A DNA stretch of 46,498 nucleotides from assembly GCA_028712375.1 (NCBI GenBank), contig JAQTQG010000011.1, forward strand, positions 1 through 46,498, given 5' to 3'. Source of the DNA: Candidatus Omnitrophota bacterium. Lineage in GTDB: Bacteria; Omnitrophota; Gorgyraeia; Gygaellales; Profunditerraquicolaceae. Below are positions 1-6,422 of this stretch, piece by piece. The notes beneath the pieces were generated by a model that saw only the letters and a program-made list of their open reading frames with translations, made no database searches and was not told where the DNA came from. Position numbers and translations under genes: made by a program. The first letter of the stretch is position 1, and each line of letters begins with the position of its first letter.

Positions 1-1
1 T

Positions 2-850
2 CCGTATGTTTTGGGGGCTTTGTTGGCGGGCCGCTTAGGGGTATTTAGCTGGCCGGTTTTTTTAATCGGATTATGCGGATCTTTGCTGGTGCAATTAATT
101 GCGCATTATAGCGGGGAGGTTTATGACCTGGCGGAAGACCGCTTAAGCGCGAAATTAGAGAAAAATTTCTTTACCGGCGGCAGTGGAATTTTAGCAGAAA
201 ATAAAATCGCTCCGGAAAAAGTAAAAAACTTAATCCGGATAGTTTTTGCCCTGGCGATTATTATCGGGTTAATCCTGCAGTTTTATTTTAAAACCGGCAA
301 TTGGACTTTGATCCTGGGTATTTCAGGAATAATTTGCGCGTATTTTTATTCTAAGCCGCCTTTACGCTGGGTAAGCCGGGGAATCGGTGAAATGCTTATT
401 GCTTATGCTTTTGGGTGGCTTTCCGTAAGTACCGGTTTTTATCTTCAGGCATCACGATTCGATATTTTAACGCTGCGGGCTTGCCTGCCGATTGCCTGCG
501 GCGTAGTAAATATAATATTAATTAATGAATACCCGGATTATCCCGCGGATAGACAGGTATTTAAGCAGAATATCCTGGTGCGCCTGGGGAAAGAAAAAGG
601 AGCGTTTCTTTATGCCTGTTTGGTATTTTGCACGGCGGCTACATTCTTTTTAGCTTTGATCAAAGGGATGCCGGAGCTGTCGGGGGTTTTTTATCTGCCG
701 TTTTTAATTGTTTCTGTAATTTCAGCTTATCAGATGCTCAAAGGCGCCTATAATAATAAAAAGAAGCTGGAACAATTATGCGCTTTAACTATTCTGGCAA
801 ATTTAGGCGTTTCTTTGAGTTTTATATCGGGATTATTATTTAGTGCATAA
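2..850 (+). CDS. UbiA-family membrane prenyltransferase, 5' end cut by window
   Basis: This looks like a UbiA-superfamily polyprenyltransferase of the MenA/UbiA kind, which attaches an isoprenoid chain to an aromatic or quinone precursor in the inner membrane. The reading frame is open back to the window edge (P-Y-V before the TTG at 11), and the visible N-terminus aligns with the usual interior 'xxlGallA' segment, so the true start lies upstream. Two Asp-rich regions are visible: AHYSGEVYDLAEDR near the N-terminus, where the family usually has NDxxDxxxD, and NEYPDYPADR near residue 170, followed by VRLGK. Several hydrophobic membrane segments alternate between them. The first motif has GEVYD in place of ND, so the substrate cannot be named. 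The stop lies one base before the next gene's ATG. Confidence 0.8.
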   Translation, partial: PYVLGALLAGRLGVFSWPVFLIGLCGSLLVQLIAHYSGEVYDLAEDRLSAKLEKNFFTGGSGILAENKIAPEKVKNLIRIVFALAIIIGLILQFYFKTGNWTLILGISGIICAYFYSKPPLRWVSRGIGEMLIAYAFGWLSVSTGFYLQASRFDILTLRACLPIACGVVNIILINEYPDYPADRQVFKQNILVRLGKEKGAFLYACLVFCTAATFFLALIKGMPELSGVFYLPFLIVSVISAYQMLKGAYNNKKKLEQLCALTILANLGVSLSFISGLLFSA

Positions 851-851
851 A

Positions 852-1328
852 ATGCAAAAAAATGATTTAAAATTTATGCGCCTGGCAATTGCCAAAGCCA
901 TTGAAGGTATTAAAAAAGGGCAAACTCCTTTTGGCGCCTGTATTGTTAAACATAATAAAGTTATTGCCTGCAGCCATAATTTGGTCTGGAAAAGCAAAAA
1001 TATTACCGCACACGCTGAGATGGCGGCGATCAGTTCTGCCTGTAAAACACTTCAAGGAATAGACCTGACCGGCTGCACTATTTATTCAACCTGTGAGCCA
1101 TGCCCGATGTGTTTTTCTGCTTGTCATTGGGCAAGAATTTCGCGTATAGTATCCGGATCAGCAATAAAAGATGCCAAAAGATTTGGTTTTAATGAAATGA
1201 CAGTTTCTAATTTGAAGTTGAAGAAATTAATTAAAAGCAGGGTCAAAATTACTTCCGGGGTGGCCAAAAAAGAAAATATCGCGCTTTTTGAATTCTGGCA
1301 GAAACAGGCAAAAGCTCCTGCTTACTAA
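852..1328 (+). CDS. Guanine-deaminase-like cytidine/deoxycytidylate deaminase-fold protein
   Basis: A zinc-dependent nucleobase or nucleoside deaminase of about 158 residues. The zinc site is intact: HAEMAAI near residue 55 gives the His ligand and catalytic Glu, and CEPCPMC near residue 83 gives the two Cys ligands. Length and the pattern SAxxWARxxRIV with a C-terminal F.fW resemble GuaD-type guanine deaminases more than tRNA-specific TadA, but substrate cannot be settled by eye. Start choice: ATG 852 lies one base after the upstream stop (TAA 848-850), suiting reinitiation. A GTG at 843 would overlap by 8 bases. Neither has a clear Shine-Dalgarno sequence. Confidence 0.85.
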   Translation: MQKNDLKFMRLAIAKAIEGIKKGQTPFGACIVKHNKVIACSHNLVWKSKNITAHAEMAAISSACKTLQGIDLTGCTIYSTCEPCPMCFSACHWARISRIVSGSAIKDAKRFGFNEMTVSNLKLKKLIKSRVKITSGVAKKENIALFEFWQKQAKAPAY

Positions 1329-1367
1329 TTATTTTGTCTCCGAATAAATAAAGGGGGAGTTTAGAGA

Positions 1368-1751
1368 ATGTATAACGTTGAGATTACGCACAATCAGGAT
1401 CAGGCTTTTACCGTAAAAGCAGGGCAAAGCGAATTTATTATCGATGCCCATGGGCAGGGGTTAACTCCGTTGGATGCATTTTTATCTGGATTAGGCAGCT
1501 GTGTTGGCGTGTATATCTGTAAATACGCTCAAGGGGCTAAATTAGGTTTAAAGAATTTTAAGATTAATGTTTCAGGTGAACTTAGCAATCAATCCCCGTT
1601 TTCTTTTAAGCTGATTAATGTCCGGATAGATTTAAAGAATTCCGGATTTGACGAACGCCGGCAAAGAGCTTTGCTGGAATTTATTAAGAACTGCCCGGCG
1701 CATAATACTTTAAAAGGTAATCCGGCAATTGAATTCAAACTACTATGCTAG
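1368..1751 (+). CDS. OsmC-family peroxiredoxin-like protein
   Basis: A 127-residue OsmC/Ohr-superfamily protein, a family that reduces organic hydroperoxides using two cysteines. Both cysteines are in place: LGSCVGVY near residue 45 and NCPAHNTL near residue 108, with the GLTPLDAFLSGLGSC approach helix typical of the family. It is short and lacks extra domains. A purine-rich AGGGGGAG stretch at about 1350-1358 precedes the ATG. The stop overlaps the start of the STAS-PilZ gene by 7 bases, so the two are probably cotranslated. It could serve as a general OsmC protein rather than a dedicated Ohr, which the sequence alone does not resolve. Confidence 0.85.
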   Translation: MYNVEITHNQDQAFTVKAGQSEFIIDAHGQGLTPLDAFLSGLGSCVGVYICKYAQGAKLGLKNFKINVSGELSNQSPFSFKLINVRIDLKNSGFDERRQRALLEFIKNCPAHNTLKGNPAIEFKLLC

Positions 1752-2467
1752 AGATAAAATTAAGACAAATCGGAAATTGCGTTATCCTGGACTTAAGCGG
1801 CCGTATCGATGTGGATTCGGCTAATTTGGTGGAGGTGGTTGGTCAATGCGTACACGACGGGTATCTGAATATTCTTTGTAATTTAGAAAGTATCCAGGTA
1901 GTGGATTATATGGGTATTTCGGTAATTGCCATCGCCTATAAAGAAGCGGCTAATCATCATGGAAGGATGAAATTTGTAAATATTCCGGTACATTTAAGGG
2001 ATATGTTTACGGTTGCCGGACTGGATAGGGTGATGGAGATTTATGCTTCTGAAGATTTGGCGATTCAGAGCTTTAAGGAAGATAAGGTAATTGAGGAGAT
2101 CAAAAAGATGCAACTGCGCCGCAGGTTTAAGCGGCTGCCAGTTGACTTGAAGATAGAGCTAAAACCTAAGCAAGACAATTCTCCGGTATGCCTTAAAGTG
2201 GAAATGCTTAATTTAAGCGCGATAGGGGCTTTTATCTTTGGATGCGGTAAATTTAAGCTTGGTGATGAAGTAGCCCTGAAGATGAAACTTGCGCCGAATC
2301 CGGAGATATTGGAACTGGACGCGCGGGTGGTTTGGATTCCGGATAAAACTGTCCAGCCGCATGAATATCCCGGAATCGGAGTGGAGTTTTCCGACATTTC
2401 TCCGGAGAATCAGCGTAAGCTGATTGAATTCATCGAACGTAATCTTTCCTCGATTTCTTCAGATTAA
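1745..2467 (+). CDS. STAS-PilZ two-domain protein
   Basis: Residues 1 to about 105 form a STAS domain (anti-sigma-factor-antagonist fold; ILDLSGRIDVDSAN...LEV near the start). Residues about 118-235 form a PilZ domain, which in other bacteria binds cyclic di-GMP. PilZ signatures are present: an Arg cluster (RRRFKRLP near residue 125) and NLSAIG, matching the (D/N)xSxxG motif. In the STAS domain the usual DSSG or DSTG phosphorylation loop reads VDYMGI, so the phosphorylatable Ser/Thr appears absent. The combination suggests a c-di-GMP-sensing partner-binding protein, perhaps for surface behaviour, rather than a classical SpoIIAA switch. No sigma or anti-sigma gene is nearby. Confidence 0.85.
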   Translation: MLEIKLRQIGNCVILDLSGRIDVDSANLVEVVGQCVHDGYLNILCNLESIQVVDYMGISVIAIAYKEAANHHGRMKFVNIPVHLRDMFTVAGLDRVMEIYASEDLAIQSFKEDKVIEEIKKMQLRRRFKRLPVDLKIELKPKQDNSPVCLKVEMLNLSAIGAFIFGCGKFKLGDEVALKMKLAPNPEILELDARVVWIPDKTVQPHEYPGIGVEFSDISPENQRKLIEFIERNLSSISSD

Positions 2468-2477
2468 TTATAAGCAT

Positions 2478-3134
2478 ATGCAAAAACTAAAAAACCGCCC
2501 CCAAGCAGTTATTTTTGATATGGATGGAGTAATTATTGATTCTATGCCGTATCATTTTATTGCCTGGTATGAAGCTTTGCGTCCCTGGGGAATCCGGGTA
2601 AGCTGTTTTGAGGTTTATGCCCAGGAAGGCGAGCGCTGGGAAACTACTTTAAAGGGGTTACTCAAGCGTAACAAGATTAAGCCTACGCGTAAGGTTTTAA
2701 ATACAATTTTTGCTTTACGGCAGAAGATATTTAAGCGTTATTTTAAGCGGTTCATTTTTTACGGAGCTTATGAATTATTGGCGGATTTAAAAAAACAGGG
2801 GTTTTTTTTGGGGTTGGTTACCGGTACTCCGCTGGATGGAATAAAGAAAATTATGCCGGTTAAAATGCTCAAACTGTTTAGCGCTATAGTAGCCGGTAAC
2901 CAGGTCAAGAATGGCAAACCTCACCCTGAACCATATCTTAAGGCAGCCAGTATCTTGAAGGTTACGCCTGCGGCTTGCCTGGTTATTGAAAATGCGCCTT
3001 TTGGCATTACCTCCGCTAAACAGGCAGGTATGACCTGCATTGCTGTTTCCACCAGTCTTCCGAAAGAGTATTTAGCTGCTGCCGATTTAGTTGTGGAGAA
3101 TTTAAGTCAGATCCTTCAGCTGATCCCGCTTTAA
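2478..3134 (+). CDS. HAD-superfamily hydrolase, beta-phosphoglucomutase-like
   Basis: A haloacid-dehalogenase-fold phosphatase or phosphomutase of 218 residues. Motif I is FDMDGVIIDS (residues about 14-23, nucleophile Asp), motif II is LVTGTP near residue 115, the motif III Lys lies in KNGKPHPEP, and motif IV reads VIENAPFGI where most relatives have (E)DAPxGI. Asn therefore replaces an Asp that normally helps bind magnesium, which could alter activity. I chose ATG 2478 because the 18 codons upstream lie inside the preceding gene and have no homologous look. The gene just follows the STAS-PilZ stop and ends the first gene group. Substrate unknown. Confidence 0.8.
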   Translation: MQKLKNRPQAVIFDMDGVIIDSMPYHFIAWYEALRPWGIRVSCFEVYAQEGERWETTLKGLLKRNKIKPTRKVLNTIFALRQKIFKRYFKRFIFYGAYELLADLKKQGFFLGLVTGTPLDGIKKIMPVKMLKLFSAIVAGNQVKNGKPHPEPYLKAASILKVTPAACLVIENAPFGITSAKQAGMTCIAVSTSLPKEYLAAADLVVENLSQILQLIPL

Positions 3135-3179
3135 TTCCATATCTTGTTGCTATTCTTACGTTTTTATACTTGAAATCAT

Positions 3180-3208
3180 TTGCCTGGAAGCATCAGGTAT
3201 GATATTAT
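3180..3208 (+). promoter_or_regulatory. Candidate sigma70-type promoter for the lpxK glycan block
   Basis: TTGCCT at 3180-3185 and TATTAT at 3203-3208 are separated by 17 bases. They lie in the 188-base gap after the HAD gene, one of the few sizeable gaps, and about 115 bases before lpxK. The fit is by eye against the generic -35/-10 consensus. Confidence 0.45.
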
Positions 3209-3322
3209 ATTTCTTTGCGCGCATCGAATTATAGAAAAAAGCCTAAGGCGGCCTGAACAGTTTGCGCTCCTTAAATTTAAGCAAGCGTTTTGCAGGGGTA
3301 GCGATAATCTAGAGGAGTTTTT

Positions 3323-4375
3323 TTGAAAGAATATCTTTATAATTTGGCTATCGGTAAGGATAAGAGGTTTCCGGGAGAAGTTTTAAAAGGGGTTTTGTTT
3401 GTTCTCTCGTTGGTTTATGGGGTGGTAGTGGTCGCTCTGGCCGGTTTTTATAGAATAAAACCTGTGCGGCTGGGTGCCAAAGTAATCAGTGTGGGAAATA
3501 TTACCTTAGGAGGTACAGGTAAAACCACTTTGGTAGAGTATTTGTCAGCTAAATTAAGCCTGGCAGGTAATAAAGTAGGGGTATTAACCCGGGGGTATAA
3601 ACGGGATTCCAGGCGTGCAGGTGCTCAGGGTATGGGTGATGAGCCGGCGATGCTGGCTAAACAGCTTCCGCAAGTGCCGGTTATCGTTGACAAAAACAGA
3701 GTAAGAGCAGCGCAAACGGCTATCCGTGATTATGCCTGCGGCATATTGATACTTGATGACGGATTGCAACAGTGGAGGATATTTAAAGACCTGGAGATTG
3801 TGGCGATTGATGTCAGTAATCCTTTTGGTAATTATCGCATGCTCCCGGCGGGTTTTTTACGTGAACCCCTGTCTGCTTTGAAGCGGGCGGATATTTTTGT
3901 TTTAACGCAAATTTATCCCGGCCAGAATTTAGATAGTTTGACTGCGCGGCTAAGCCGTATAAATGCCAAGGCTTTGATTGTAGAGTCAAGCCATAAGGTC
4001 GAAGGGGTGAGCCGGATTGACCAGCCGGATAAGCTGATTAATCCGGAATTCCTCAGAGGCAAGCCAGCAGTAATATTTTCCGGCATAGGCAACCCGGAAG
4101 GGTTTCAAAGATCTGTTGGTGATTTGGGGGTGAAAGTCGCCAAATTCCATAAATTCCCGGATCATTATGATTATGCTCCGGCAGATATTTTACAAATTGC
4201 AAAAGAAGCAAAAGAAAATAATTTGGATACGGTAATTACTACCCAGAAGGACGCGGTTAAAATCAGAGATTTAGGGATTAAGGGGTTGGAGATACTGGTT
4301 TTGGAGATCAGGTTAAGTATAATAAAAAATGAGGCAGAATTTGATCGCAGACTACGCGAGCTGTATTCTTTTTAG
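3323..4375 (+). CDS. lpxK: Tetraacyldisaccharide 4'-kinase (lipid A)
   Basis: LpxK phosphorylates the 4' position of the lipid A disaccharide at the inner membrane. The 350-residue length fits the family. An N-terminal hydrophobic segment (about 23-40) is followed by the P-loop GNITLGGTGKTT near residues 57-68, then LTRGYKR and DDGLQ(Q)W, which are LpxK hallmarks, and PAGFLREP near residue 176. The start is TTG at 3323, supported by AGAGGAG at 3311-3317 five bases upstream. The gene opens a cluster of envelope glycan genes and overlaps the next gene by 47 bases. The genes for earlier lipid A steps (lpxA, lpxC, lpxD, lpxB) are not in this window. Confidence 0.95.
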   Translation: MKEYLYNLAIGKDKRFPGEVLKGVLFVLSLVYGVVVVALAGFYRIKPVRLGAKVISVGNITLGGTGKTTLVEYLSAKLSLAGNKVGVLTRGYKRDSRRAGAQGMGDEPAMLAKQLPQVPVIVDKNRVRAAQTAIRDYACGILILDDGLQQWRIFKDLEIVAIDVSNPFGNYRMLPAGFLREPLSALKRADIFVLTQIYPGQNLDSLTARLSRINAKALIVESSHKVEGVSRIDQPDKLINPEFLRGKPAVIFSGIGNPEGFQRSVGDLGVKVAKFHKFPDHYDYAPADILQIAKEAKENNLDTVITTQKDAVKIRDLGIKGLEILVLEIRLSIIKNEAEFDRRLRELYSF

Positions 4376-6320
4376 GGCAGCAAGTTTTTTTACATTTTTT
4401 CTTCCTTTGAGTTTCAGCCTTTTTTTAGGCAGAAGGCTAGGGGATTTGATTTATTTGTTCGACCGCAGGCACCGGGCGATTGCCTATAGTAATATTAGAA
4501 AGACGGTTGCGGATAACCTGGATTGCGCATCCAGCGCCAGAATTACGCGTAAGGCTTATCAGGCTTTTGGCCAGAACCTGGTAGAGATATCTTTTATTCC
4601 CCGTATAAATAAAAAATACATCGATAAATATATCAAGATTGAGAATAAAGATTATATGCTGCAGGCTTTCAAAAGAGGTAAGGGGATAATTTTTCTGATT
4701 GTGCATGAAGGTAATTGGGAGCTTTCGAATATTATTTGCGCAAATTTGGGAATACCTTTTGTTTTATTCGTCCGTGACCAGGGCTTTCCCAGGTTAAACG
4801 CTTTACTTAACGCTTACCGGCTTAAACATGGAGTGCTTGTCCACAAAGGTGCCGGAGTCAGGCAGTTAATTGAGGTGCTTAAGAGCAATCAGTCAGTCGG
4901 CATGACTGTGGATCAGGGAGGTAAAAAGGGGCAGTTGGTTAGTTTTTTTGGTAAAGAAGCTTCGATGTCGACGGGTGCGGTTAAAATGGCATTAAAGCAT
5001 GATTGTGCGATAATCCCTATTTTTTATACCCGGATTAAGGGGCCGTATATCAAAGTAATCCTGGATCAGGTTTTTACGGCGGACCGCAGCGGGGATTCTG
5101 AAAAAGACCTGCAGCAAAATTTGCAAAGGTTAATCAGTATTTATGAAGAATATCTACGGAAATACCCGCATGAATACCTCTGGACTTATAAAATATATAA
5201 ATATGGCAAAGAAAGGGAAGTTTTAATTATTTCCGATGGCAAGACCGGGCACCTGCGCCAGTCTGAAGGAGCGGCTAAGTTGGTTGTTCAGCAGCTGGCG
5301 GTCCGGGGAATAAGGGCCAGTTTATTTGTGCAGGAAATAAGATTTCGTTCAACTTTAAGCGGTTTTCTTTTGGGGTGGTTAGCTAAATTCAGCGGTAAAT
5401 ATCAGGGTTCCGGCAGGGGAATGCGTTATTTGCGTTATGCCTTAGACCCGCAAAGCTGGAAGTCTTTGATGAATTTTAAGCCGGATCTTATTATTTCGGC
5501 GGGGAATTCAGCCAGCGTAGTTAATTATTTTTTGGCCAGAGAAAATCAAGCTAAGTCCGTGGTATTGATGCGTCCGGTAAACATCAGTTTAAAGAAATTT
5601 GATTTAGCGATTATTCCCCAGCATGACTGCCCACAGGGCCGTGGTTTGGCTTCAGATTGCCGGGAGGATAAACTATTTCAGCGTAACAACATGGTAATCA
5701 CCGAAGGAGCGCTTAATTTAATTGACAAAGAGTATTTATCTTTGAAGGCTAGAAGCCTGGAGCAATCAGGGTTGTTAAAAGGCCCGCTGCTTCACCCTTG
5801 TATTGGAGTATTAATCGGCGGCAATAGCAAAAAGTTTTCTTTAGGGGAAAAGATAGTATTGAATTTAATCGGAGAGATTAAGAAATCCGCGGAAGACTTA
5901 AATGCGGATATTCTGATTTCGACCTCCCGCCGGAGTTCTTGGGAAGTGGAAGAAATTGTTAAAAATGCATTTATTGATTATGCGCGTTGTAAGCTTTTAG
6001 TGATTGCGCGCCAGAATAATAATCCGGATGTGGCAGGCGGGATACTGGGGTTGAGTAACGCAATCGTTATTTCTCCAGATAGTATTTCGATGGTTTCTGA
6101 AGCGGTTTGCGCGGAAAAATATGTGGTAGTTTTTAACTCCGCTAATCTTAGTACTAAGCATCAAAATTTTTTGAAGAATTATTCTCATAAAGGGTATATT
6201 TATAGGGAGCAGGTTAACAACTTATCTTTGCGGATTAATCAGTTACTTAAGGATAAGCCGCAGATTAATTCTCCAAAAGATAATCTAAAAGTTATCGAGG
6301 GGATAAATAAAATATTATGA
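4329..6320 (+). CDS. Fusion: LpxL-type lipid A acyltransferase + ELM1-like (DUF1022) domain
   Basis: Residues 1 to about 293 match the LpxL/HtrB lysophospholipid acyltransferase family, which adds secondary acyl chains to lipid A. There is a hydrophobic N-terminal segment and the catalytic HxxxxE motif as HEGNWE (His126, Glu131). Residues about 295-663 match the ELM1/DUF1022 family, a GT-B-like group found near bacterial LPS genes and in mitochondria: ISDGKTGHLRQSEG, a RPVNISLKKFDLAIIPQHD-type motif, EGALN and LIGGNSKKFS. The frame is continuous with no stop or repeat at the junction. The biochemical role of bacterial ELM1-like proteins is not established to my knowledge. Fusion to an acyltransferase suggests a role on lipid A or Kdo-lipid A. 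Confidence 0.88.
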   Translation: MRQNLIADYASCILFRAASFFTFFLPLSFSLFLGRRLGDLIYLFDRRHRAIAYSNIRKTVADNLDCASSARITRKAYQAFGQNLVEISFIPRINKKYIDKYIKIENKDYMLQAFKRGKGIIFLIVHEGNWELSNIICANLGIPFVLFVRDQGFPRLNALLNAYRLKHGVLVHKGAGVRQLIEVLKSNQSVGMTVDQGGKKGQLVSFFGKEASMSTGAVKMALKHDCAIIPIFYTRIKGPYIKVILDQVFTADRSGDSEKDLQQNLQRLISIYEEYLRKYPHEYLWTYKIYKYGKEREVLIISDGKTGHLRQSEGAAKLVVQQLAVRGIRASLFVQEIRFRSTLSGFLLGWLAKFSGKYQGSGRGMRYLRYALDPQSWKSLMNFKPDLIISAGNSASVVNYFLARENQAKSVVLMRPVNISLKKFDLAIIPQHDCPQGRGLASDCREDKLFQRNNMVITEGALNLIDKEYLSLKARSLEQSGLLKGPLLHPCIGVLIGGNSKKFSLGEKIVLNLIGEIKKSAEDLNADILISTSRRSSWEVEEIVKNAFIDYARCKLLVIARQNNNPDVAGGILGLSNAIVISPDSISMVSEAVCAEKYVVVFNSANLSTKHQNFLKNYSHKGYIYREQVNNLSLRINQLLKDKPQINSPKDNLKVIEGINKIL

Positions 6321-6341
6321 TAAAAGGAAGGTGCAAAAGGG

Positions 6342-6422
6342 GCAAACCCCGCACCTTCTTCTTATTCAAGTATTAAGAACTAATGGTTTAAATGGATTAA
6401 TAAAAGGAAGGTGCGGGGTGAA
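6342..6422 (+). repeat. RTGAA-flanked inverted-end repeat, copy A
   Basis: Left arm CCCCGCACCTTC (6347-6358) and right arm GAAGGTGCGGGG (6407-6418) are exact reverse complements. The right arm provides the Shine-Dalgarno sequence and, with its last G, the GTG start of the next gene. From 6348 to 6422 it is identical over 75 bases to copy B at 8534-8608. The left flank is GCAAA where other copies have RTGAA, so the small frame that would follow (6342-6383, reading ANPAPSSYSSIKN) has no start codon. A 15-base match to the repeat's own right end (6320-6334) sits just upstream, as if an older tandem copy had decayed. Confidence 0.9.

Noticed and set aside
2424-2477. Upstream start for the HAD hydrolase
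   Set aside because: It overlaps the end of the STAS-PilZ gene, and the extra 18 residues precede a typical family N-terminus. ATG 2478 fits better.
6342-6383. Mini-ORF in repeat copy A
   Set aside because: The frame reads ANPAPSSYSSIKN like copy B, but the RTG start is GCA and stop codons precede it in frame, so it is treated as a decayed remnant.
6331-6417. Extended N-terminus for the GT4-GT9 fusion, starting at GTG 6331
   Set aside because: This would translate repeat copy A. The GTG at 6418 has a Shine-Dalgarno sequence at ideal spacing and begins the conserved KILQILPELNVGG motif.
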